From contig JAJTBK010000371.1 in assembly GCA_021286965.1 (NCBI GenBank), positions 1-12,626 on the forward strand: 12,626 nt of DNA, in the 5' to 3' direction. The notes under the pieces were generated by a model, which saw only the letters and a list, made by a program, of their open reading frames with translations, searched no databases and was not told where the DNA came from. The DNA comes from Comamonadaceae bacterium. GTDB lineage: Bacteria > Pseudomonadota > Gammaproteobacteria > Burkholderiales > Burkholderiaceae_C. Below, piece after piece: positions 1 to 7,549 of the stretch (its first letter is position 1; each line of letters starts with the position of its first letter). The translations under genes and the position numbers were made by a program.

Positions 1-225
1 GTCGCGGTGCAGTGCCGACGACAGCACGCTGGGCGCGCCCTCCAGCCCCAGGTCGCGCTGCAGGCGCTCGACCAGCCAGGCACCGCCCGAGGCGACGCCC
101 ACCAGGCGCGTGCCCGGTGCCATCAGCGCACGCACGCCGCGCAGCAGCTCGCGGTACAGGGCCTCGGCGTCGAGCACCAGGCTGCCAGCCTGGGCCACGG
201 GGGGCGAACTCGGGGGAACACTCAT
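1..225 (-). CDS. pyrR: PyrR, uracil phosphoribosyltransferase / pyr regulator (N-terminal part)
   Basis: The gene starts at the ATG at 223-225 and runs off the left edge, so only 75 residues are visible. The readable protein begins MSVPPSSPPVAQAG and continues into a stretch typical of PyrR: a helix (DAEALYRELLRGVRAL), the strand GTRLVGVASGGAWL, and a partial LSSALHRD segment. PyrR is a type I phosphoribosyltransferase-fold protein that makes UMP from uracil and PRPP and in some bacteria regulates pyr genes. The PRPP-binding loop is beyond the edge, so catalytic competence cannot be judged. The start codon overlaps the ruvX stop by ATGA, so translation is probably coupled. In many proteobacteria pyrB and pyrC follow pyrR, but that lies outside this window. 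Confidence 0.88.
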   Translation of the reverse strand, partial: MSVPPSSPPVAQAGSLVLDAEALYRELLRGVRALMAPGTRLVGVASGGAWLVERLQRDLGLEGAPSVLSSALHRD

Positions 226-641
226 GCAAGACTCCTCAAAAACTGTTCCAGGATGATGCAGGCCGAAGCGGCGTCGGCATCGCGCGCGCCGCCCGCCAGG
301 GCCTCGGTGGTGCTGTAGCGCTCGTCCACCTCGTACACCGGCAGGCCGAAGCGCGCATGCAGCTGGCGGCCGAATTTGCGCGCCCGCGCGGTGTTCTCGT
401 GCGGCGCACCGTCAGGGTGGTAGGGCACGCCCACCACCAGCGCGTGCGGCTGCCACTCGCGGATGCGCTCGCCCGCCTGCACCAGGCGCGCCTCCTTGGC
501 CTCGGTGCGGATGGTGGGCAGCGCCTGGCCGCGCCCGAGCAGGCGCGAGCCAAAGGCGACGCCCGTGCGCGCGTGGCCAAAATCGAAGGCCAGAAAGGAT
601 TGCCAGTGCGCGGGGACGGGAGGACGATCGGCGCCGCTCAT
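222..641 (-). CDS. ruvX: YqgF/RuvX family pre-16S rRNA nuclease / Holliday junction resolvase-like protein
   Basis: This 139-residue protein has the RNase H-like fold signature of the YqgF family. Residues 17-27 read LAFDFGHARTG, with the first catalytic Asp at D20. Further on are the strand VVGVPYHPDG, the segment VDERYSTTEA with its conserved DER, and a C-terminal DAASACIILEQFL helix that carries the last acidic position. The length matches the family (about 135-150 residues). Family members process the 5' end of 16S rRNA in E. coli; the older resolvase name comes from structural similarity to RuvC. The start at 639-641 overlaps the yqgE stop and the stop overlaps the pyrR start, both as ATGA. 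This is therefore the middle gene of a tightly coupled trio. Confidence 0.93.
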   Translation of the reverse strand: MSGADRPPVPAHWQSFLAFDFGHARTGVAFGSRLLGRGQALPTIRTEAKEARLVQAGERIREWQPHALVVGVPYHPDGAPHENTARARKFGRQLHARFGLPVYEVDERYSTTEALAGGARDADAASACIILEQFLRSLA

Positions 642-1237
642 GCGTGCCCCGCCTCGGGCGCGATCATCCAGCTTTGCAGCCCCAGCAGGGCCAGGGCGCG
701 TTCGTAGCGCTCGCCCACCGGGGTGTCCAAAATCACGGCCTGGTCCGCGTCCACCGTGAGCCAGCTGTTGTCGGCCAGTTCCGCTTCGAGCTGGCCCTCG
801 CCCCAGGAGGCGTAGCCCAGGGTGATGAGCACGCGCCGGGGGCCGGCGCCCTCGGCCAGGGCTTCGAGCACGTCCTTGGAGGTGGTCATCTCCAGCCCGC
901 CAGGGATGGTCATGGTGGCGGCGTAGATGGATTCATCTGCCGGCTGTTCAGGCAGCACGATGGGGTCGTGCAGCACAAAGCCACGTTCGGTCTGCACCGG
1001 CCCGCCCTGCAGCACTGGCTGCTGGCTCAGATCGGCCCGCCCCAGGTTCAGATCCACCTTGCGAAAGAGTTTTTGCAGGCTGATGTCGGTCGGCTTGTTG
1101 ATGACGAGGCCGAGCGCGCCGCGCTCGTTGTGCTCGCACAGGTAGACCACGCTGCGGGCAAAGGCCGCATCCTCCAGCCCCGGCATGGCGATGAGGAAAT
1201 GGTTGGTCAGATTGATGGACGGGGGGGCAGCGGGCAT
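638..1237 (-). CDS. yqgE: YqgE/AlgH family protein (UPF0301)
   Basis: This 199-residue protein carries the family hallmarks: NHFLIAMPGLED near the N-terminus, SVVYLCEHNERGALGLVINKP at about residues 29-49, then LQGGPVQTERGFVLHD, and a late LGYASWGEGQLEAELADNSW block. These match YqgE/AlgH along the whole length (E. coli YqgE is about 187 residues). The biochemical role is not settled; AlgH was originally linked to alginate regulation in Pseudomonas. The gene is first of the yqgE-ruvX-pyrR trio. The chosen ATG at 1235-1237 gives a normal-length protein but has no Shine-Dalgarno sequence; the preceding minus-strand bases are TTAAAATTCCCCC. A MITE-like element ends 13 bp upstream, so the native leader may have been replaced or shortened. 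Confidence 0.93.
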   Translation of the reverse strand: MPAAPPSINLTNHFLIAMPGLEDAAFARSVVYLCEHNERGALGLVINKPTDISLQKLFRKVDLNLGRADLSQQPVLQGGPVQTERGFVLHDPIVLPEQPADESIYAATMTIPGGLEMTTSKDVLEALAEGAGPRRVLITLGYASWGEGQLEAELADNSWLTVDADQAVILDTPVGERYERALALLGLQSWMIAPEAGHA

Positions 1238-1243
1238 GGGGGA

Positions 1244-1249
1244 ATTTTA
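1244..1249 (-). promoter_or_regulatory. Possible -10 element (TAAAAT) for yqgE
   Basis: On the minus strand TAAAAT (5 of 6 to TATAAT) lies so that +1 would fall on or near the A of the yqgE ATG, which would give a leaderless message. It sits across the junction between the palindromic element and its flanking TAA. No convincing -35 box is found 16-18 bp upstream, so this is a weak candidate. Confidence 0.22.
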
Positions 1250-1250
1250 A

Positions 1251-1411
1251 GGCGACGCTGAAGAAGTCTCCGCGATGCGATGCGCTCCGGTTTGGGATGG
1301 GCTGCAAGACGCAAAGCGCAGCAATAGCCGTAGCTATTGCGAGCATTTGCAACGCCGCAGATCGCCCAAACCGGGGATGCGGCGCGCGCGAGGGGCTTTT
1401 TCAGCGTTGCC
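1251..1411. mobile_element. MITE-like palindromic element, 161 bp, flanked by TAA
   Basis: The sequence is an imperfect palindrome centred at about 1331. The outer 20 bases of the two ends agree at 16 positions when one is reverse-complemented (GGCGACGCTGAAGAAG against GGCAACGCTGAAAAAG). The inner arm CCGGTTTGGG at 1287-1296 pairs with CCCAAACCGG at 1365-1374. A perfect core hairpin, GCAATAGC-CGTA-GCTATTGC, occupies 1321-1340. All three pairs share the same centre. TAA occurs directly on both sides (1248-1250 and 1412-1414), as a 3-bp target duplication would. There is no transposase, so it is non-autonomous. A 3-bp TNA-type duplication would fit mobilisation by an IS5-family enzyme, but that is inference. 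The element lies between the chpA terminator and yqgE. Confidence 0.72.
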
Positions 1412-1432
1412 TAACGGCCCGGCCTGTCCCGG

Positions 1433-1465
1433 AAAACGCGAAGGGCCGCCCGCAGGCGGCCCTTC
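1433..1465 (-). terminator. Rho-independent terminator of the pilG-chpA operon
   Basis: An 11-bp perfect GC-rich stem (GAAGGGCCGCC at 1440-1450 and GGCGGCCCTTC at 1455-1465) closes a CGCA tetraloop. On the minus strand it is followed by GCGTTTTCC. The U-run is short (four), but the stem is very stable and begins about 30 bp after the chpA stop codon. There is no U-tract on the other side, so it acts only on minus-strand transcripts. Confidence 0.75.
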
Positions 1466-1497
1466 TGGGCGGGGTTGGGGGCAGGATGCAGGCCGCG

Positions 1498-4400
1498 TTA
1501 GGCCTGCGCCAGCTCCGCCGCCTTGGCCGCGTAGTGCTTGACCAGGCCCAGCAGCTCCTCGTCCGAGTAGGGCTTGCCCAGGTAGTGGTTCACCCCCAGC
1601 TCCATGGCGTGCTCGCGGTGCTTTTCGGCGATGCGCGAGGTGATCATGATGATCGGCAGATCGTGCAGCGCAGCGTCGCCCCGGATGTTGCGCGCCAGGT
1701 CGAAACCGTCCATGCGCGGCATCTCGATGTCCGACAGCACCACCGTCGGGCGCTCTTCCTGCAGGCGTTCGAGCGCCTGCAGGCCATCGGCCGCCAGGGC
1801 CACGCGGTAGCCTTCGCGCTGCAGCAGGCGCTGCGTGACACGGCGCACGGTGATGGAGTCGTCCACCACCAGCACCAGCGGCACCTGCGGCGCGGTGGGC
1901 TTGCTCGGCGCCACCTGCTGCGGCTGGGCAGCGCCATCGGCCGGCGCGGCCTCCAGGGCCACGGGCAGCAGGCGGCCCTGGGCACGCACGGCGTCGCCGT
2001 ACACCGTGGCCAAGGCCACGGGGTTGTACACCAGCACCACGGCACCCGAGGCGAGCACCGACATCCCGGCCAGGCCCGGCAGGCTCGACAGCTGCGGCCC
2101 CAGGTTCTTGACCACGATTTCCTGGTTGCCCAGCACTTCATCGACGTGCATCGCCAGGCGCTGCGCAGCACTGCGCAGGATCACCACCGGACGCGTCTTG
2201 CCCGCCGTCTCCAGGCTGCGCGGCGAGGACTGCAGCAGCGCACCGGCCCAGAAGAAGGGCACGCTGCTCTGGCCGTCGCGGAACTCGCCGCTGCGGTAGG
2301 CTTGCTCAAGCTCGGCCACGGAGGTGCGGCGCACGATCTCCACCAGGTTGGCGGGCACGCCAATGGCCAGGTCGCCGCTGCGCAGCATCACCACCTGCGT
2401 CACCGCCGTGGTCAGCGGCAGCACCATGCGGAAGGTCGAGCCCTGGCCGCTGGCGGTTTCGGTCTCGATGCGCCCGCCCAAGGCGTTCACTTCGGAGCGC
2501 ACCACATCCATGCCGATACCGCGCCCGGACAGGCCGGTGACCTCGGTCGCCGTCGAGAAACCGGGCATGAAGATGAGCTGCGCCGCATCGGCATTGCTCA
2601 GCTGCGCGTCGGCGGCGATGAGCCCCTGGGCCACGGCTTTTTCACGGATGCGCGCCAGGTTCAGGCCGGCGCCGTCGTCGCGGAACTCCACCGCCACGTC
2701 GTTGCCCTCGTGGCGCAGCGCGACGGTGATGGTGCCGGTCGCCACCTTGCCCTGCGCCAGGCGCTGCTCGGGCATCTCGATGCCGTGCGAGACGCAGTTG
2801 CGCAGCAGGTGTTCAAACGCCGGCGTCATCCGGTCGAGCACACCCCGGTCGAGTTCGATGGTACCGCCCTCGATGTCGAGCTTGATGTGCTTGCCCAGCT
2901 CCTTGGACGACTGGCGCACCACGGCGTACAGGCGCTCGGCGATGGAATCGAACTCCACCATGCGCGTGCGCAGCAGGTCGCGCTGCAGCTCGCGCGCCTG
3001 GCGGCCCTGGGCGATCAGATCGTCCTCGGCGCCGTCGAGCGAGCGCTGCAGGTTGCGCTGCACGGTGGCGACGTCGTTCACCGACTCGGCCATCATGCGC
3101 GTGAGCTCCTGCACGCGGGTGAAGCGGTCGAACTCCAGTGGATCGAAACCAGCGGCATGGTCCTTGGACAGGGCCAGGCGCGACTGCATCTGCGACTCGG
3201 CCTGCACCTCGATGTCGCGCAGCTGCTGGCGCAGGCGCTCCAGGTTGCCCGACAGGTCATCGAGCGAGCCCTTGAACTGCTTCATGCGCGCATCCAGGCG
3301 CGAACGGGCGATCAGCACCTCGCCGGCCTGGTTCACCAGGCGGTCGAGCAGTTGCGAGCGCACGCGCACCGAATGGCCTGCGGCTGCGCGCTGCGGCACC
3401 GGCAACGGCGCCGCCGGCAGGCGAATGGGGGCCACCGGCGCACTGGCCGCCGTGCCCACAGCCGCAGCCTGCGGCGCCGCCACAGGCAGCACCTCTTCGG
3501 CCGGCAGCAAGCCATCCGCCGCCTGGCCACCGACATGGCGCAGCACCTCGAAACTCGCCTGCAGACCATCGAGACCGGCGAGCAAGGGTTCGATTTTGTC
3601 GGTGCTCAGGTCTTCGGTGCCGACGTTTTCGACCGCCGTTTCCAGGCGGTGCGCCATTTCGCCCAGGCGCATGGCACCGGCCAAGCGCGAGCTGCCCTTG
3701 AGCGTGTGCAGGGCCCGCAGCACCAGGCTGCGCGCGGCCATGTCCTGGGGATGGACGGCCCACTGGCGCAGCGAGGCGCCCAGGGTCGGGAACAGCTCGA
3801 TCGCCTCTTCCTCAAATATCGGGAACAGGTCGGGGTCGATGGCGTCGAGCGCATCGATGTCGTCATCGAGATCGCTGGTGCGGGCCACGGCCTGGGCAAT
3901 CGCATCGTCCACCTGCTGCTCGAAATCAAATGCCGGCAGTGCCGCCACGGGCTCGGGCTCCACCAACTCCGGCTCCATCACGATCAACGGCTCCGACTCC
4001 GGCGCCACATCGGCCGGGACAAGCGGTTCAGATTCGGATTCGGGTTCCGCCAGCGCCACCGGCACAAACTCCGGCACCCGCTCGGGAATGTCCTCGACCA
4101 CGTCCAGGGCGCCCATGCCGCTGCTGATCTCGGTGTGCAGAATGTCGCGCAGGGCATCGAGCAGGGAAGGCTGCGGCGCCTTCAGGAAACCGGCGGCAAA
4201 CTGGTGCAGCAGACGGCGAATTTCCTCGGACGCAGCCAGGAATGTCTGCACCTGCGCCGCTTGGGCTGCCGATTGCAACTGCACGTGCTGCAAGGCGTGC
4301 TCGAGCAGGCGGGCGAGCTCCGACAAGTCGGTAAAGCCCACCGTCGCCGAGCTGCCGGCCAGCGAATGCGCCAGCGCCACGGCAGTGTCCGGCAGGCTCT

Positions 4401-7400
4401 CCTGCGGCTGCTGCGCCCAGTCGTGGAGCACACTCTCGAGTCGACGCGACCACTCGTCGGCCTCGTTGACGTAGACGTTGTAGAGCGCCATTCCCAGGCG
4501 CAGCGAACCGATTTGCTTGCACGACTCGTCGCCCGCCTCTTCCGCCAGCGGCGCGCTGGCTTGAACCCACGCCGGTTCGGATGCGGGCTCCGGCTCGGGT
4601 GCCGGGGTGGCATCGGCAGGCAGATCGAGGAACGCCGCCAAATCCAGGGCCGGCAACGCAGCGGCCGTAGCGGGCTCGGGTGCGACCTCGATGTCTGCGG
4701 CGGCACCGACTGTGTCTGGCGCAGGCAGGCCGTCGTCGAGCGCCAAGGCGGGCACTTCTTCGAGGACAAAATCCTGCGGCCAATCGGCCGGCGGGGGCTC
4801 GGCCGCCGGCGCCGGCACGGGTTCGGGTTCGGATACCGGCACCGCCGCCTCGGCCGCAAAGACGGAAAAATCAATCTCTTCGGCCACGTCAAGCGCTTCG
4901 GGCGCTTCGGGCGCTTCGGGCAACAGAATATCGATGTCCGGTGGCACCTCGACGGCTGGTTCGGACTCCAGCTCGGACTCCAGTTCGTCCGGGATTTCCG
5001 TCGGCATGAAATCGACCGGTGCCAGCTCGGGCTCGATCACCGGCGGCTCTTCGGCCGGTAGCGGGGCGCAGACGGACTCGGGCTCCGGTGCGGAAACCGA
5101 TGCTGCGGCCCCCGGCAAGGGCAGAGGCAGGGTTTCGCCGCGCATCCGCATGGCGTCGGCCGCATTGCGGAAGGGTGCCGACTGCCAGGCGTCGGCCTGG
5201 CCCTGGCCAATGGCTTCGGCCCATTGGCCAAAGCCTTGCAGGGCCTCGCGCGCCAGGGTCTGCATCGGCATCGGCATCGGCTTTTGTTCGGCCAGCCAGG
5301 CGTTGAGCATTTGCTCCAACGCCCAGCCAGCTTCGCCAAAGTCGTTCAGGCCGACCATGCGCGAACTGCCCTTGAGGGTGTGGAAAGCCCGGCGCAGGGT
5401 GGTTTGCTCGCTCAAGTCGGCCGGCGCCGCCTCAAGGGCGGCCAACGCGGCCAGGCCGGTGGCGACGACTTCGCGTGCCTCCTCCAGGAAAATGTCGAGC
5501 AGTTCGTCGTCATCTTCCTGCGCAGTCGCAGCCACAGCCGGGATCGGCGCGGGTGCGGGAGCAGCCGGGGCCACAACCGGAGCCGCCACGGGTGCCGGTG
5601 GCGGTTCGCTGGCAACGGCGGGCGCGGGCGGGCGCGGCACGATCTCGGGCAGGGGCAGCTCGGCACGCGTTTCCAGCTGCGGCGCGGCCTGGGGTGCATC
5701 TTCGCCGGCACGCGGGCGCGCGCGCCCCATGAGGATGCGCAGCGCACCCTGCTCCTCGTCATAGACGAAGAGCTTGCGCGCCATGGCACGCTGGTAGCCC
5801 AGCATGTCGATCAAAAAGCCCAGCGCCCCGAGGTTGCTGCCGAGCTTTTCAAACAAGTCCTGGCGCTCGGCTGGCGGGATTTCGTTCAGGATCAGACGCT
5901 CGACGGTAGCGCGCATATGGGCCACGGCCTGCGATGCCTGATCGAGTCCGAGCACCGAGAGCACACCGCGCATCTGCGCCAGCTGTCCGGGCACGGTGGC
6001 CAGGATCGACAGGTCATCGGGCGTGCGGAAGAACTGGTCCATGCATTTTTCGGCATCGGCCAGGGTCGCACGCAGCTCATCGACCACGCTGCCCATGGTC
6101 TGGCGATCGCTGACGCGGCGGTACAGCTCCTCCATCCAGTGTTCCAGCGGCTCGGAGTCACCGCCGCCGAGCACCTGCTCGAGGCGCTCGGCCAGGCGGT
6201 TCGAGCGCGCCATCATGTGGGCGTCGTTGGCGTCGAGGTCGTCAAAGGTGGCCTGCAAGTACAACACCGCCGTCGCCACTTCCATCGCCAAGGCGGGCGA
6301 AGGCGGCTCGCCGGAGCGGGCCGTGCTGTCGAGGGTGCGCGTAAGGGCACGCGCCAGGCTGTCGCTGCCGGGCAGCAGCTTGAGCAGCGAATCGCACACC
6401 AGGCTGAACTGATCGACCGCCGGCTTGAGCTTGACGCGGTCACCCCCGGCCAGGGCGGACCAGGTTTCAGTGGCGGCGGCGATGCGCTTGCGCGCCTGCG
6501 CCAGCAAGGCCGGGTCGAAGCGGCCAAAGCGGGCGGTTTCGTAATCGACGGCGGCAAAGCGTTCGAGCTGGAAGGCTGCGCGCACGGCCTGCAGCGGGCC
6601 GGGAGCTGCGCCCGCCGACGGCTGTGCCTGGGCACAGAAGAACAGCAGGTCTTGTACCAGGCGGTCAGGCAGGGCCTGCTCGCCTTTGGCATACGCAGCG
6701 TATTGCAGCAGCACGCGCGAGGCGACGCGCTTGACGTAAACATCGGGTGGCAGCAGGCGTGCGGCCACGGCATCGAAAAAGGCGGCGCTGAGCTTCCAGA
6801 AGGTGCGTGCGCCGGGCTCTTGCTGCGCAGCGACGAAGCCCAGGCAGGTATCGCGCAAGGCTGCGGCAGCGGCCGGATCGGCCGACTTGACGACGCGCAG
6901 CACGGCGCTGTCCAGGCGCGCACGCGCCTCGCTGCCGTAGGGCAGCGGGGCAGCCTCGATCACCATCGCGGGTTCGCGCAGGCGCCGCTCGGCGGGCCAC
7001 AGGTCGGCCGGGTGCACGCGCTCGGCGCCGACCAGAGCCTGGGTCTCGCGGTATTGCGGGAACAGGGCCACGGGCGAGGCCTGCTTGCCCGCAAGCACGC
7101 TTTCGAGGTATTCGATGAGCGCAAAACTGGCGCGCTCGATGACGGCCGCAGCCTGTTCGCTGCATTGCTCCGGGCGCTGCACGAATTTTTGGACGGCTGC
7201 CTCCATGGCGCGCAGCACCAGCGTGGGCGCTGCCTGGCCGACCATGTCGAGCGCACCGCAAGCCTGGTGCAGCTGCTGGCGTGCCATGCGCAGGGGGCTG
7301 GCATCGAGTGCGGCCAGATCCGATTCGCGAGCCTGTTCGGCGTCACGCACGAAACGGCGCATCGCCTTGTTGGCGCTGTCGAGCGACTTGCGCAGTTCAT

Positions 7401-7485
7401 CGAGCACCCAGGCCAGCGGGCCCAGGTCTTGTTCGCCCTGCGCCCAGTCGGCGCCGGCAGCGTTCGCTGCGTCAATAGATGACAT
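1498..7485 (-). CDS. chpA: ChpA/PilL: multi-Hpt CheA-type hybrid histidine kinase with C-terminal receiver
   Basis: This 1995-residue protein is the central kinase of a type IV pilus chemosensory system. The N-terminal 600 residues are helical, with degenerate Hpt-like repeats (LHQACGALDMVG around H73; LAQMRGVLSVLG around A503, where the His is lost). Three Hpt domains keep the histidine: H702 (HTLKGSSR), H1040 (HSLAGSS, Lys replaced by Ala) and H1260 (HTLKGSSR). Pro/Glu/Ala-rich linkers lie at about 615-655, 790-990 and 1130-1190. The CheA core follows: dimerisation helices from about 1370, N-box N1563, G1 box D1603-DGAG, G2 box GRGIGMD (1654-1660), and a CheW-like domain at about 1690-1830. 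The receiver at about 1868-1990 has D1875/D1876, phospho-acceptor D1919 and K1971. P. aeruginosa ChpA is longer (about 2480 residues). The start is supported by TGGGGA 7 nt upstream. It is the last gene of the operon. Confidence 0.95.
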   Translation of the reverse strand: MSSIDAANAAGADWAQGEQDLGPLAWVLDELRKSLDSANKAMRRFVRDAEQARESDLAALDASPLRMARQQLHQACGALDMVGQAAPTLVLRAMEAAVQKFVQRPEQCSEQAAAVIERASFALIEYLESVLAGKQASPVALFPQYRETQALVGAERVHPADLWPAERRLREPAMVIEAAPLPYGSEARARLDSAVLRVVKSADPAAAAALRDTCLGFVAAQQEPGARTFWKLSAAFFDAVAARLLPPDVYVKRVASRVLLQYAAYAKGEQALPDRLVQDLLFFCAQAQPSAGAAPGPLQAVRAAFQLERFAAVDYETARFGRFDPALLAQARKRIAAATETWSALAGGDRVKLKPAVDQFSLVCDSLLKLLPGSDSLARALTRTLDSTARSGEPPSPALAMEVATAVLYLQATFDDLDANDAHMMARSNRLAERLEQVLGGGDSEPLEHWMEELYRRVSDRQTMGSVVDELRATLADAEKCMDQFFRTPDDLSILATVPGQLAQMRGVLSVLGLDQASQAVAHMRATVERLILNEIPPAERQDLFEKLGSNLGALGFLIDMLGYQRAMARKLFVYDEEQGALRILMGRARPRAGEDAPQAAPQLETRAELPLPEIVPRPPAPAVASEPPPAPVAAPVVAPAAPAPAPIPAVAATAQEDDDELLDIFLEEAREVVATGLAALAALEAAPADLSEQTTLRRAFHTLKGSSRMVGLNDFGEAGWALEQMLNAWLAEQKPMPMPMQTLAREALQGFGQWAEAIGQGQADAWQSAPFRNAADAMRMRGETLPLPLPGAAASVSAPEPESVCAPLPAEEPPVIEPELAPVDFMPTEIPDELESELESEPAVEVPPDIDILLPEAPEAPEALDVAEEIDFSVFAAEAAVPVSEPEPVPAPAAEPPPADWPQDFVLEEVPALALDDGLPAPDTVGAAADIEVAPEPATAAALPALDLAAFLDLPADATPAPEPEPASEPAWVQASAPLAEEAGDESCKQIGSLRLGMALYNVYVNEADEWSRRLESVLHDWAQQPQESLPDTAVALAHSLAGSSATVGFTDLSELARLLEHALQHVQLQSAAQAAQVQTFLAASEEIRRLLHQFAAGFLKAPQPSLLDALRDILHTEISSGMGALDVVEDIPERVPEFVPVALAEPESESEPLVPADVAPESEPLIVMEPELVEPEPVAALPAFDFEQQVDDAIAQAVARTSDLDDDIDALDAIDPDLFPIFEEEAIELFPTLGASLRQWAVHPQDMAARSLVLRALHTLKGSSRLAGAMRLGEMAHRLETAVENVGTEDLSTDKIEPLLAGLDGLQASFEVLRHVGGQAADGLLPAEEVLPVAAPQAAAVGTAASAPVAPIRLPAAPLPVPQRAAAGHSVRVRSQLLDRLVNQAGEVLIARSRLDARMKQFKGSLDDLSGNLERLRQQLRDIEVQAESQMQSRLALSKDHAAGFDPLEFDRFTRVQELTRMMAESVNDVATVQRNLQRSLDGAEDDLIAQGRQARELQRDLLRTRMVEFDSIAERLYAVVRQSSKELGKHIKLDIEGGTIELDRGVLDRMTPAFEHLLRNCVSHGIEMPEQRLAQGKVATGTITVALRHEGNDVAVEFRDDGAGLNLARIREKAVAQGLIAADAQLSNADAAQLIFMPGFSTATEVTGLSGRGIGMDVVRSEVNALGGRIETETASGQGSTFRMVLPLTTAVTQVVMLRSGDLAIGVPANLVEIVRRTSVAELEQAYRSGEFRDGQSSVPFFWAGALLQSSPRSLETAGKTRPVVILRSAAQRLAMHVDEVLGNQEIVVKNLGPQLSSLPGLAGMSVLASGAVVLVYNPVALATVYGDAVRAQGRLLPVALEAAPADGAAQPQQVAPSKPTAPQVPLVLVVDDSITVRRVTQRLLQREGYRVALAADGLQALERLQEERPTVVLSDIEMPRMDGFDLARNIRGDAALHDLPIIMITSRIAEKHREHAMELGVNHYLGKPYSDEELLGLVKHYAAKAAELAQA
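4893..4919. repeat. Three tandem copies of a 9-bp unit inside chpA
   Basis: GCGCTTCGG is repeated three times without interruption and encodes a Pro-Glu-Ala triplet array in the acidic linker of ChpA. The period is a multiple of three, so gain or loss of a unit would change linker length without shifting the frame. Confidence 0.85.
4961..4984. repeat. Two tandem copies of a 12-bp unit inside chpA
   Basis: TCGGACTCCAG is repeated with a period of 12 bp (4961 and 4973) and encodes an ELES-type acidic repeat in the same ChpA linker. It is in frame and probably arose by slippage. Confidence 0.7.
5262..5281. repeat. Hexamer microsatellite in chpA (GCATCG, about 3.3 copies)
   Basis: Three full copies of GCATCG plus two bases encode the Met-Pro run (KPMPMPMQ) in ChpA, just after the Hpt domain carrying H702. 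It is an in-frame slippage-prone tract. Confidence 0.75.
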
Positions 7486-7492
7486 GAAAGTA

Positions 7493-7498
7493 TCCCCA
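7493..7498 (-). promoter_or_regulatory. Ribosome binding site of chpA
   Basis: TGGGGA on the minus strand, 7 nt before the ATG at 7483-7485. It fixes the chpA start, which is otherwise uncertain in such a long GC-rich frame. Confidence 0.6.
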
Positions 7499-7534
7499 GC
7501 GGCCTAGCTTGTGGTGGCCGATCCGTTGGTTGGT

Positions 7535-7549
7535 ACGCGCAGTGCGCGT
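7535..7549. other. Short hairpin at the pilJ stop codon
   Basis: ACGCGC-AGT-GCGCGT forms a 6-bp GC-rich stem touching the pilJ stop, within the 63-bp pilJ-chpA gap. No U-tract follows on either strand, so it is not an intrinsic terminator. It could stabilise mRNA ends or be chance in GC-rich DNA. Confidence 0.35.

Noticed and set aside
12..707. Plus-strand open frame across pyrR and ruvX
   Set aside because: Low-complexity Arg/Ala-rich translation lying antisense to two clearly recognisable genes.
1251..1411. CRISPR repeat or tRNA-type structure
   Set aside because: There is a single palindrome with no repeated spacer units, and no tRNA consensus (no T-loop or CCA-type acceptor pairing).
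1297..5061. A 1254-codon open frame on the plus strand opposite chpA
   Set aside because: It is rich in His, Arg, Gln and Gly with no domain, and mirrors the GC-rich codons of chpA, whose antisense frame rarely produces stops. The same holds for 5224-7482 and 8435-9694 on the plus strand.
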